Assembly: GCF_001275135.1 (NCBI RefSeq)
Contig: NZ_LFQU01000027.1
Span: 1-43,981 of the forward strand
DNA length: 43,981 nt
Reading direction: 5' to 3'
From: Xylanibacter rarus
Lineage (GTDB): Bacteria; Bacteroidota; Bacteroidia; Bacteroidales; Bacteroidaceae
In this document: in pieces, positions 9,601 to 17,044 of the stretch
How the letters are laid out: every line of letters starts with the position of its first letter
Numbering within the stretch: position 1 is the stretch's first letter
Notes under the pieces: model-generated
The model's database searches: none
Told to the model about the DNA's origin: nothing
The model's input: the letters and a program-made list of their open reading frames with translations, nothing else
Translations under genes and position numbers: made by a program

Positions 9601-10959
9601 TCGGGCGACAAGGCGCTTGTTGCCAAGCTCGACACGCTCGACATGCTGAACAAGCAGAAGAGGGCCATGAGCATGGACATGACCGACTCGGCGTCATCGT
9701 GGGCACACGCCAAGATGCAGCGCAGCATAGACAGGCTGGAGAAATGGCTGTCAAGGCAGACCGTGAAGTTTCGTGCCGACACCATGCGCGTGGTGTCATG
9801 GCAGGATGTCAGAAGCAGTCTGAAAGATAAGGAGGCGGCAGTGGAGTTTGTGCTGGGCGACAGCTCGCTCATGGCGCTCGTGGTGCGCCCCGGCTGCGAG
9901 CGGCCGCGGTATGTAAGGCTGTGCAACGCCGCCGAATGCTACGAGACACTGAGCAGGGTTGACAACTTCCCTGCCGAGACGCGGGCCCGACGGCTCTACA
10001 CCTACGGGCGCTCAAAGCTCTACGACCTGATATGGGCACCGCTCGCCGGCGAGCTCGGCGGTGTCAAGACAGTGTATTATTCGCCCACGGCATTCCTCAA
10101 CCGCGTGGCATTCGCCGCACTGCCTGTGTCGGCAGACAGCTGTCTGGCTGACTGCTACGACCTTCATCAGCTGTCAACCACGGCCCTGCTCGCAGCACGC
10201 GGCAGAACAGGCAAGATAAGCTCGGCAGCGCTCTTCGGCGGAATAAACTACGGCAACATGCCCGAAAGCATGACACAAAACGCCGACGGCTCACGCGCAG
10301 CCTTGTCGGTGGCCTTTGCCGACCTGACCGAAACACGGGCAGAGACCGACACCATTGCCGAAAACATGACTGCCGGAGGCATAGCCATAGACAAATATAT
10401 GGGCGACAACGCCACCGAGGCCAACTTCTACGCGCTCGACGGCAACAGCCCGGGCATAATACACCTGGCCACGCACGGCTTCTACATCAGCGAGAAAAAC
10501 GTTGAAAGCAACGCCTTCCTGAAGAATCACCCCGGCGGACGCTATCACTCGATGCAGCGCAGCGGACTGGCCTTTGCCGGAGCCAACGCCACATGGATGG
10601 GCGAAAAGAAGCCCGACGGCAACGACGGCATCATGACGGCCAACGAGCTGTCTATGCTCGACCTTAGCCGCACTGACCTCGTGGTGCTCTCGGCATGCGA
10701 GACGGCACTCGGCGACTACAGCCTTGAGGGCGTCTACGGACTGCAGCGCGGATTTAAGGAGGCAGGCGTAAGGTCGATGATTCTGTCGCTATGGAACGTC
10801 AACGACCGCGCCACGTCGCTCTTCATGCAAGACTTCTATCGCCTGTGGCTCGGCGGCCGCTCCAAGCACGAGGCTTTCAGCCAGGCCGTGGTCAACCTGC
10901 GCGCCACCCACCCCAGCCCGTTCTTCTGGGCTGCCTTCGTGTTGCTCGACGCAGAATAG
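6604..10959 (+). CDS. Exported TPR-repeat protein with C-terminal CHAT (caspase-like) domain
   Basis: Predicted periplasmic or surface protein, 1451 residues from the ATG at 6604. That start gives MMPFRINLHKL followed by a hydrophobic stretch (SVAVLICLATVCVL), a good signal peptide; the in-frame TTG at 6535 would put 23 extra residues before it. The long middle part is helical and repeat-rich, with TPR-like segments such as NYGLYLNSIGDYDGAIRQFE. From about residue 1160 a CHAT domain begins (SPTAFLNRVAFAALPV), with HLATHG (His1291) and LSACETALG (Cys1365), the His/Cys pair of clan CD peptidases, and the family's usual ending (SLWNVNDRATSLFMQDFY, PFFWAAFVL). Both catalytic positions are intact, so peptidase activity is plausible but not shown. 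The export signal is unexpected compared with the cytoplasmic TPR-CHAT proteases known from type III-E CRISPR systems. Substrate unknown. Confidence 0.85.
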   Translation: MMPFRINLHKLSVAVLICLATVCVLHARNTEATDAHDEAMLIMKASDAVSSLDRSQASTERIRAAARLVPVLNDYADMLASNRLDPKGSMKMAALKACADAAERYSEECPEALARTLYNLANLQGSYYDSACIPTIERAISLVDGIATAEEAQLLYKIARQHLLYSYVEGENPMRIREIFGLEKDFLRFYKSHPETVSKAEMMHMLAIMKERTEFDNDFKQATDSVLFADKDIDTTHYDIIPFTGIITNSPYYYRESLAILRRLLGNDSPDTMVPWINCLMAGAMPGDRAALVAAADSVVAITESKMPQGHPMITDMKAIRDYIAATNGYPLRFDWKYAGELEPYAGYYGAGSRAYLSLPVIYGLNLGMAEGASSVADVMKMEQIYDATARITYADDPGQYIMDKMCFMQAYEKSDVTTLASRLQELTAMALDRRLKPSWRLFAAARRLAQACNRNGRTQDALAITRRLAGDLDMLTGGKALPITADIQLETAGYAQYYSQSADTIRREYDKTLKLYAEVGIPPTMPLLNYGLYLNSIGDYDGAIRQFEALLKLDALRNLPYDRAYTRLLLGQSMLNAHITDTARLADVFGEAEKLYMADTVDLNSETVRGYMLLAHYYNYLNRHDLTEKALRKGWELASQLCEPLDATLFDFNNELFSLYFFQGNDHEAELFNEQNIAAIEAAGLQESALYLEALWNRFIIINWRTPNDLLQYLPAVMEQIPIIASVYERTGQSPDILYNYALRILTVALDAAAEGKTLMDSSAEEYGKTSEKAAEYRKGKEFFYRMMSMFKEQALPLMHKIEKDFPEYVKPYDYRATPTWLSIVSSLMKWYGKVEADKQLELHYLNLMAEAYTASGTPWQADNAMAEYYIRESNWQKAYEHTQRCCQHIDRFSTFEKLQIGDRMAFLANTLHHDDEAVETAVAQAGRIRSYVLANFDFMSSNERAEFLNSYGNTGIRLNDMLSRRPAELAADVYDAALFDKGLLLHSWERLRRSILRSGDKALVAKLDTLDMLNKQKRAMSMDMTDSASSWAHAKMQRSIDRLEKWLSRQTVKFRADTMRVVSWQDVRSSLKDKEAAVEFVLGDSSLMALVVRPGCERPRYVRLCNAAECYETLSRVDNFPAETRARRLYTYGRSKLYDLIWAPLAGELGGVKTVYYSPTAFLNRVAFAALPVSADSCLADCYDLHQLSTTALLAARGRTGKISSAALFGGINYGNMPESMTQNADGSRAALSVAFADLTETRAETDTIAENMTAGGIAIDKYMGDNATEANFYALDGNSPGIIHLATHGFYISEKNVESNAFLKNHPGGRYHSMQRSGLAFAGANATWMGEKKPDGNDGIMTANELSMLDLSRTDLVVLSACETALGDYSLEGVYGLQRGFKEAGVRSMILSLWNVNDRATSLFMQDFYRLWLGGRSKHEAFSQAVVNLRATHPSPFFWAAFVLLDAE

Positions 10960-11407
10960 GCAGCGTTGCAAAGAGGCAACTTATATGCTGTCAGACAATA
11001 ATATTAAAGGTGAACAACGGCCGTAAACTTATACGGCCAAACACAACTAACCTGACAAACCGGCAGGCTTCATGCCGTGCCCGCAAGGATTAGGTGTTGA
11101 AAACAAATGCATTTCTTGTATACAAAGAAAATTTTTAGTAATTTTACAACATATATCGGTAATTACATAAAACGCCTTTATAAGCCACGCCCAAGAAGCC
11201 TGCCCTGTCCGGAGGCGCTCTGCCGGTTTTAGTTGTAACAACAATACCATTATTCTGTTGTCTTACACAACGAGACAAAAAGAGAACAGACATAAAAAGC
11301 GAGGACATGCATTCAGGCATCTCCTCAGCCTTAACAGGAAACAGGCATAACACGGATATGTGGACAGAGTTAATCAGAACCTACAAATGACTATATAAAG
11401 ACAGACA
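10960..11407. other. Intergenic region between CHAT gene and AraC-type regulator
   Basis: No convincing gene. Small hairpins follow the CHAT stop: GTTGC/GCAAC near 10973-10988 and GGCCGTA/TACGGCC near 11022-11041, neither with a strong T-run. GTTGTAACAAC at 11232-11242 is an 11-bp palindrome that could be a protein-binding site. A possible weak promoter (TTG, 20 nt, TAATTTTA) lies near 11115-11145, more than 250 nt before the next start codon. Confidence 0.4.
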
Positions 11408-13105
11408 ATGAATACGAAAAACATCAAGCCGCTTAAAAGCATTTTCATTTTTATCATGCTTATGGCAATAATGCCGTTTGCAGAAGCAGCGCCACAGGGC
11501 AGCAACAATTCATTAAGGAATTACAGCTCCTATTCAAAATTGTCAAGCTCCGTCCTCCTCAAAAAGGCCGAAAAATACCTCGTAAACGGGGTAAACACCG
11601 ACAGCGCCATGCTCTGCCTGACTATTGTAACGCACAGATATAACAAGAACATGACCGACGAGGACAAGATAAAGGTTATAAGCGCCTACAACGGATTATG
11701 GTATATCCGCTTCTTTACGTATTTCGACTATGCCAAATCTTATGATGCGCTGATCACCGCACAGCACATAGCCAATGAGATTAATCACAGCGAGACCCAA
11801 ATACAGCTAAACTTAGGCTGCTTCTATCAGACTCTGGCGGAAGAAGGCAAAGACGAAAAGCTGATGAGGAAGGCTCTTGACGCTTATCGCATTGCCTTCA
11901 GAGAAGGTCTGCGCCAGAAAGACTCCAATGGAATAATCAACAGCTTCGGCAATATGGTCACCGTATGTGCGGCGCTTCACTGCATGGACAGCCTTGCCGG
12001 AGAATGGAAACAGTTTGCAGCAACCGAATCTCTACATCCTGCAAATCTTTTTAAATACACATCTCTCCTTTATAAAGGCGTCATTGCAAAGGAACACAAC
12101 GACTACGACAGGGCCTTGCAATACTTCAAGGAGCAATATCCCCATACAAGCGAAGAAAGAGACTATATCCGCAACCGAATACTAATGTTTGTAAACATTG
12201 GCGGAACGCTTGCCTGTCAGAAAAAATACGAAGAGGCTGCCGAATACACCATGAAGGCACTTGACCTGAGCTACAAATTTGACCTTAAAGACAGCAAGCT
12301 GCAATGCTACGAGCTGCTTGCAGGATACTACAGCAAGGCAGGACTAGCCGAAAGGTCAAATACTTACCATAACAAGTTCTATCAGCTGAAGGACACGCTG
12401 CTCAACTATCAGCAGCTGGCAAGCGTAAAGGACATACAGTTTCTAAGCCAGATCAACAAGCTCGACGAGCAGATCACGAGGGCCGACATGATGAATACCA
12501 TAAAGAACTACATAATAGGTCTATGCGCCGTTGTCGTGGTGATAATACTGGTGCTTCTGGTGGAGCTTTACCGGCGCAACAAGGCCCTGCGGATAAACAA
12601 CGAGATGCTGTTCAACAAAAACCAGGAGATACTTGAACAGGAACAGCGCGAAAGGCAGGAACGGCTCGACAGGGCCGGAATAGGAGCCGATGCGCCTTCG
12701 AGAAAGTATCAGGGCAATCCCATCAATGAGTCGAAGAGCTATGCGCTCATGTCGGAAATAAGAACCGTACTTGACACAAGCTCTGAAGTGTTTTCTTATG
12801 AATTTAACCTGAACAGGCTAGCACAGATGGTGAACGAGCAGCCCAAAAACGTGTCGCAGGTGATAAATCAGCTTACGGGCAACAACTTCAACACGTTTAT
12901 AAACGAATATAGAATAAAGGAAGCCTGCAAGCGCATAAGCGACAGAGACAACTACGGAAACATGACCTTGGAAGCTATAGCCAACAGCGTGGGCTTTAAG
13001 TCGGTTAACAGCTTCAGAACTGCCTTCAAGAAGGTTACTGGTCTGTTCCCGTCAAAATATCAGCAGCTGGCCGACAAGAAGAACAGGGCAGCCGAGCAGT
13101 CATAG
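11408..13105 (+). CDS. Membrane-anchored TPR regulator with AraC-type DNA-binding domain
   Basis: One-component transmembrane transcription regulator, 565 residues. Seen in order: an N-terminal signal sequence (IFIFIMLMAIMPFAEA); a TPR-like helical sensor region, about residues 50-355, with motifs such as HNDYDRALQYFKEQYP and YEEAAEYTMKALDLS; one transmembrane segment at about 368-388 (IIGLCAVVVVIILVLLVEL); a charged coiled-coil linker (QEILEQEQRERQERLDRAG); and a C-terminal AraC/XylS double helix-turn-helix from about residue 460, ending MTLEAIANSVGFKSVNSFRT and FKKVTGLFPSKYQQL. No kinase or receiver domain is present, so the signal must pass directly through the membrane. It lies between the CHAT gene and a pair of secreted-protein genes on the same strand, which are its likeliest targets by position only. 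Confidence 0.87.
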   Translation: MNTKNIKPLKSIFIFIMLMAIMPFAEAAPQGSNNSLRNYSSYSKLSSSVLLKKAEKYLVNGVNTDSAMLCLTIVTHRYNKNMTDEDKIKVISAYNGLWYIRFFTYFDYAKSYDALITAQHIANEINHSETQIQLNLGCFYQTLAEEGKDEKLMRKALDAYRIAFREGLRQKDSNGIINSFGNMVTVCAALHCMDSLAGEWKQFAATESLHPANLFKYTSLLYKGVIAKEHNDYDRALQYFKEQYPHTSEERDYIRNRILMFVNIGGTLACQKKYEEAAEYTMKALDLSYKFDLKDSKLQCYELLAGYYSKAGLAERSNTYHNKFYQLKDTLLNYQQLASVKDIQFLSQINKLDEQITRADMMNTIKNYIIGLCAVVVVIILVLLVELYRRNKALRINNEMLFNKNQEILEQEQRERQERLDRAGIGADAPSRKYQGNPINESKSYALMSEIRTVLDTSSEVFSYEFNLNRLAQMVNEQPKNVSQVINQLTGNNFNTFINEYRIKEACKRISDRDNYGNMTLEAIANSVGFKSVNSFRTAFKKVTGLFPSKYQQLADKKNRAAEQS

Positions 13106-13261
13106 GCCTGCGGACATTAGGCAGACTTACAGACTGAGATGTTTTATTGAAAGTCAGCTACAGGATTTCTTACGCAGCTGACTGCATTATGCAGAAAAAC
13201 GAACAGACAAAAACTGAAGCCGAAGCAGACAATCAGCTTGCAATACAATAACGTTATTCTG

Positions 13262-13282
13262 CCGTTTTTCACCTAAAAACGG
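13262..13282 (+). terminator. Small hairpin after the AraC-type regulator
   Basis: CCGTTTTT (13262-13269) pairs with AAAAACGG (13275-13282) around CACCT. It is followed by GAAAATAA, not a T-run, so it is a weak terminator candidate that may cooperate with the longer hairpin 20 nt downstream. Confidence 0.35.
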
Positions 13283-13300
13283 GAAAATAACGCATAATTT

Positions 13301-13330
13301 AAGCGCAAAATCGTGATTTTGCGCTTTTTC
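13301..13330 (+). terminator. Perfect 12-bp stem followed by T-run
   Basis: AAGCGCAAAATC (13301-13312) and GATTTTGCGCTT (13315-13326) are exact reverse complements separated only by GT, and the right arm runs into TTTC. It can be read as a terminator for the regulator gene ending at 13105. Its near-perfect symmetry on DNA also makes it a candidate operator, since it sits about 40 nt upstream of the next promoter. Confidence 0.55.
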
Positions 13331-13367
13331 AGCACTTTTTTCTTCATTCTTAAATCTTATTCCAAAT

Positions 13368-13375
13368 TAAATTTG
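13368..13375 (+). promoter_or_regulatory. Candidate -7 element for the secreted pair
   Basis: TAAATTTG matches TAnnTTTG exactly and lies 67 nt before the ATG at 13443. No TTG is present at the expected distance upstream, which would fit a promoter that needs an activator. Confidence 0.4.
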
Positions 13376-13442
13376 CGCAGACGATTGGCCATTGTCTCTG
13401 GAATTTTATTTCCATCTGAATTAATTAAAAAAACGCAAGTGT

Positions 13443-13940
13443 ATGAAACATTTTAAGAAAATCAAATTGCTTTTCGTGGCGATAGCCCTGTTCTCGTACA
13501 GCCATATCTGCCATGCAGGCGACACGGGGGACGAGTCTGTCGTACTGTGGTACACAAACGGTGAAAAAACTTGTTATCTGCTGTCAAGCAAACCGGTTAT
13601 CACTTACAATGAAGAAAACCTGATACTTACCGCCACCGACGTGAACATAGAAGTGGCACGGGCCGACATAGACAGGATAACCATAGACAAGCAGGCTACA
13701 GACATAAAGCAGCCCCTGTCTGAAGAGCAGCAAGGCCGCATAACCGTCAATGCTGACGGAGCGCAGCTATCAGGCTTCGGGAAAGGAATGAAAGTGTACC
13801 TCTATCAGGTAAACGGAGTTCTTATCAGCCAATACACAATCCCGGAGTCAGGCTCGCTTGACATTTCGCTAAACGGAATGGAGAGGGGCATTTATATCAT
13901 AAAAGCAGGACGTTCAACAATTAAAATAGCAAGAAAATGA
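13443..13940 (+). CDS. Small secreted protein with T9SS-like C-terminal domain
   Basis: 165-residue exported protein of unknown role. Seen: a signal peptide (KLLFVAIALFSYSHICHA), a short beta-rich N-terminal part (VVLWYTNGEKTCYLLSSK ... ARADIDRITID) of a kind common in Bacteroidota exported proteins, and a C-terminal domain with VYLYQVNGVLISQY, a Ser/Asp-rich turn and GIYIIKAGRSTIKIARK. The last part has the shape of the Por/type IX secretion sorting domain, which directs proteins across the outer membrane. Its stop codon overlaps the next start codon (ATGA at 13937-13940), so the two genes are translationally coupled and probably act together. Identity beyond secreted protein is not recognised. 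Confidence 0.75.
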   Translation: MKHFKKIKLLFVAIALFSYSHICHAGDTGDESVVLWYTNGEKTCYLLSSKPVITYNEENLILTATDVNIEVARADIDRITIDKQATDIKQPLSEEQQGRITVNADGAQLSGFGKGMKVYLYQVNGVLISQYTIPESGSLDISLNGMERGIYIIKAGRSTIKIARK

Positions 13941-15286
13941 AAAAATCTATCATACTATTAATCGGAATAATCGTTAGTATTACCGCTTCAGCACAAAACG
14001 TGATGCGCGTGGAACTTAATGACGGCACAGTAGCAAAATATCCAACAGCCGACGTAAAGCAGATAACATTTGAGGAAGATATGCCTGTCGGCACTCCTGT
14101 TGACCTCGGACTGCCGAGCGGCACCCTATGGGCCGACTTCAACGTGGGCGCCAGCAAGCCTTCGGAGCCGGGCAACTATTACGGATGGGGAGAGACAGAG
14201 ACTCACACCCTGTATTCATGGGAGAACTACACTCTGTACGATTACGACAACGAGGTCTGGATTAAATGGGAAGGCGACTCCTTAGACTTCGGCAATACGG
14301 ACATTGACGTTGCTCACGTAAAATGGGGCGGACTGTGGCGCACACCTTCATGCGCACAGTATAAGGAGCTTGCCGAATACTGCACATGGACACTGACCGA
14401 AGAAGACGGCATGAGGGGCTATAAAGTGACAGGAAAGAACGGCAACAGCATATTCATACCGTTCAACGGCGTCATAACAGACCACATTCAGTCGGTAGGC
14501 GTAATAGGCAACTATTGGTCTTCATCAAGATACAAAGATCCCGAATATTTAGGCTATGCACTGTTCATCGCCCCGGGCGAGGACATGGAAGACTCTTTAG
14601 ACCCCGACGCCTGTGCATACAGATACTATGGATACGGCATACGCCCGGTTATAGGCAACTATATGGAGACAAAGAAGTTTGAAGCCGTAGACATGGCCCT
14701 GCCAAGCGGAACCAAGTGGGCAAACATGAACATAGGAGCCACATCGCCCGAAAAGGCCGGCAACATCTATGCATGGGCTGAAGTTGAAGTGAAAGACACA
14801 TACAGCAAGGAGAACTATTCTTTCTACGATGCTGCTACACAGACTTTTGAACCTGTGGGCGAACAGCGCGAGTCGATTTACTATAACGTTGCAGAAGAAA
14901 TGAACGACACCGTCAACGTGTACGACATACAAGGCTCAGGCTATGACATGGCAGCGCATGAGCTGGGCGAAAACTGGACCACACCTACCCTTGAGCAGTA
15001 TGGAGAGCTGATGCAATATTGCACATGGACATGGACCACACAGAACGGCGTAAACGGATATCTCGTTACGGCGTCTAACAACAACAGCATATTCCTGCCT
15101 GCTGCCGGAATCTACATCAACGAGGACATTTCCGGCAACGGCATCAGCTTCTATTACTGGACAGCAAACATGCCAAGCAGCACAAGCGACCAGGCCTACC
15201 AGTTTGTGGGATACCGCGACTATGCCACAAGCCTGATGCCAGGCAACCGCTTCAGCGGATGTCCCGTAAGAGCGGTCTGCAAGTGA
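13937..15286 (+). CDS. Secreted protein with two FISUMP-like domains
   Basis: 449-residue exported protein. Seen: signal peptide (IILLIGIIVSITASA), a short N-terminal strand unit (MRVELNDGTVAKYPTADVKQITFEE) that resembles the start of the preceding protein, then two copies of one domain at about residues 53-240 and 250-449. Copy 1 starts VDLGLPSGTLWADFNVGA and copy 2 VDMALPSGTKWANMNIGA; both contain Gly/Trp-rich YGWGE or YAWAE, a W-R/T-TP-x-x-QY motif, CTWT and GxxIFxPxxG. This matches the Fibrobacter succinogenes major paralogous (FISUMP) type of domain, whose function is not known. It lacks the T9SS-like tail of its partner, ending CPVRAVCK. Coupled to the upstream gene by a 4-nt overlap. 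Confidence 0.78.
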   Translation: MKKSIILLIGIIVSITASAQNVMRVELNDGTVAKYPTADVKQITFEEDMPVGTPVDLGLPSGTLWADFNVGASKPSEPGNYYGWGETETHTLYSWENYTLYDYDNEVWIKWEGDSLDFGNTDIDVAHVKWGGLWRTPSCAQYKELAEYCTWTLTEEDGMRGYKVTGKNGNSIFIPFNGVITDHIQSVGVIGNYWSSSRYKDPEYLGYALFIAPGEDMEDSLDPDACAYRYYGYGIRPVIGNYMETKKFEAVDMALPSGTKWANMNIGATSPEKAGNIYAWAEVEVKDTYSKENYSFYDAATQTFEPVGEQRESIYYNVAEEMNDTVNVYDIQGSGYDMAAHELGENWTTPTLEQYGELMQYCTWTWTTQNGVNGYLVTASNNNSIFLPAAGIYINEDISGNGISFYYWTANMPSSTSDQAYQFVGYRDYATSLMPGNRFSGCPVRAVCK

Positions 15287-15602
15287 TTGCCCACTCATGA
15301 AGCCTGCCGGACATGCCCATACCGACACATTACATAAAATACAGCATCATTGCCTATACGGCATAGCAGCGTGATACGCGGAAACGTGCCAACGCATAAT
15401 ATGGCTTTACTGCAAGGCCATAAATGCCGGCCGAGCCGGCAAGACCATGATTCTACGACAACCGCAGAATTATGACAGACCTGCATGGCAAGGCCGCATG
15501 CGATGAATATCACTTCTGCCATAATGGACTTATTTGGCGTCTTATCCGGGTTTCATCAATATGACTTACCCTACAAACTGCATGTCTGGCAGGCATTGCT
15601 GC

Positions 15603-15645
15603 CACAGAAAACTCTTTACAAAATTTATGTATAGAGTTTTCTGTG
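15603..15645. repeat. Inverted repeat, 13-bp arms, 17-nt loop
   Basis: CACAGAAAACTCT (15603-15615) and AGAGTTTTCTGTG (15633-15645) are exact reverse complements. It lies over 300 nt after the FISUMP gene and has no T-run. It is the first of two adjacent hairpins with equal loop length. Confidence 0.6.
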
Positions 15646-15664
15646 AAATAGAAATCCGATATAT

Positions 15665-15715
15665 AACGTATGTTAAACAGACGGGCTGCATGAGGTCATC
15701 TGTTTAACATACGTT
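15665..15715. repeat. Inverted repeat, 17-bp arms, 17-nt loop
   Basis: AACGTATGTTAAACAGA (15665-15681) pairs perfectly with TCTGTTTAACATACGTT (15699-15715). The GC-richer loop is CGGGCTGCATGAGGTCA. It could be a transcription terminator in either direction, a binding site for a dimeric protein, or part of a non-coding element. Confidence 0.65.
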
Positions 15716-16095
15716 TGCTTTTACGCTGCTTTTTCATGCCCGAAATGCCTGTTTCGGAGGTTAAAACCGCAGGTTTTGCACTGCAAACAGTGCCACTTTT
15801 CATTGCTAAACCTATCGTTTAAGCATGCTAAGTGGCCGAGTAATGTTTTTTAACACACACGTCTTCACCCTTCAACCGGCATAAATGCCTATATATCAGC
15901 ACGTTGACAGAAAGGCCCGTTTTCTGCGTTTTTCGGGCAAAAAGCAAGGCCGGCGCAGAAAAGCGGCATTCTGAGAGCGTCAAAATAAAAAAGTTTTCTG
16001 TTGCAGGCAGTCTGCCGCTACTGCCGGAGCAGCATTGCATGATGACAGCAAAAACTGCAATAATGCTAAAAAAAAATAATAAATATACAGCATAG
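15716..16095. other. Hairpin-rich intergenic stretch before the ferritin promoter
   Basis: No gene recognised. Short stems continue here: AAAACC/GGTTTT near 15762-15776 and GCACTG/CAGTGC near 15778-15793. The motif AAGTGGCCGAGTAAT lies at 15830-15844 and recurs at 34112-34126. Reading frames on both strands are short and lack family features. Confidence 0.5.
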
Positions 16096-16126
16096 CTTGC
16101 CGTATGATTTATTTTTCCTATATTTG
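16096..16126 (+). promoter_or_regulatory. Ferritin promoter (near-perfect Bacteroidota consensus)
   Basis: TTG (16097-16099), exactly 19 nt, then TATATTTG (16119-16126). Transcription should begin near 16132, leaving a leader of about 120 nt. A 7-bp inverted repeat, CCTATAT/ATATAGG (16117-16137), covers the -7 box and the probable start point and could be an operator. Confidence 0.75.
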
Positions 16127-16252
16127 CAATATATAGGATGCGGCTCGGCAATACAAAATCAGGAACAAAGTTTTTGTTTTTGCAATGCATTCGCCTTTCA
16201 CTATATCCGAGAAATGAAAAACAGAACTATTAAAAATAAAAAAGTAGGAATT

Positions 16253-16774
16253 ATGTTGAATAAGAAGGTTGAAGAGGCGCTCAATGCGCAGATTAATGCC
16301 GAAATGTGGTCGGCATATTTGTATTTGTCTATGGCTGCCTATTGCCACGCAGAAGGCCAGCCGGGTATGGCAAAATGGTTTGAGGTGCAGTTTCAGGAAG
16401 AACAAGACCACGCCAAGATTCTGTTTAACTACATCAACTCTCGCAACGGACGCGTGGAGCTGAAGGCCATCGACGAGGTTCCGACAAAATGGGACTCAAT
16501 TCTCGATGTGTTCAAGAGCACGCTGAAGCACGAGCAGAAGGTTACGGGCATGATCAATGACCTGTATGCGCTGACACACGAGCAGAACGACTTTGCTACG
16601 CAGAGCATGCTGAAGTGGTTTATCGACGAGCAGGTTGAGGAGGAAGAAACAGCCCAGACCATTATAGACAACATAAAGATGATTAAAGATAACGGATACG
16701 GCATATACATGCTCGACAAGGAGCTCGGAGCAAGAACTTACACACAGGCCGCACCGTTGAATGGTTCTCTCTAA
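16253..16774 (+). CDS. ftnA: Non-haem ferritin
   Basis: Iron-storage protein forming a 24-subunit cage that oxidises Fe(II) and stores it as mineral. The 173-residue reading from ATG 16253 aligns residue for residue with the E. coli FtnA ferroxidase centre: Glu17, Glu50, His53, Glu94 and Gln127, with Glu129 and Glu130 also present. All ligands are intact. The start is chosen because MLNKKVEEALNAQINAEMWSAY is the family's normal N-terminus, an AGGA lies 6 nt upstream, and a longer in-frame reading would begin inside the promoter. It stands alone with its own promoter and a strong terminator. Iron- or redox-dependent control is known for the family; an inverted repeat over the -7 box is the only candidate site seen. 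Confidence 0.97.
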   Translation: MLNKKVEEALNAQINAEMWSAYLYLSMAAYCHAEGQPGMAKWFEVQFQEEQDHAKILFNYINSRNGRVELKAIDEVPTKWDSILDVFKSTLKHEQKVTGMINDLYALTHEQNDFATQSMLKWFIDEQVEEEETAQTIIDNIKMIKDNGYGIYMLDKELGARTYTQAAPLNGSL

Positions 16775-16814
16775 TTAAATTTAGAGCAGGTATCTTAATA
16801 AAAACAATCAGGGG

Positions 16815-16847
16815 AAGCCGGAGAATAAACTTGTTCTCCGGCTTTTT
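16815..16847 (+). terminator. Rho-independent terminator of ferritin
   Basis: AAGCCGGAGAA (16815-16825) pairs with TTCTCCGGCTT (16834-16844) around an 8-nt loop and continues into TTTTT. It begins 41 nt after the ferritin stop codon. Confidence 0.92.
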
Positions 16848-17044
16848 CTTGCCGGTTTGCCAAGACTTGCATCGCCATATAACCACCACTCGCAGACACT
16901 GAGCTGACACACAGCCACAGCAAAGCCAGCTTGCAAGGACAAGACAAGCCAAAATCATCAATACACAACCTTTGCATTGCAACATAACAACAATGCGTAC
17001 ATCACCATACCGAATGCATTAAACCATGATAAAGCCACTTACGC

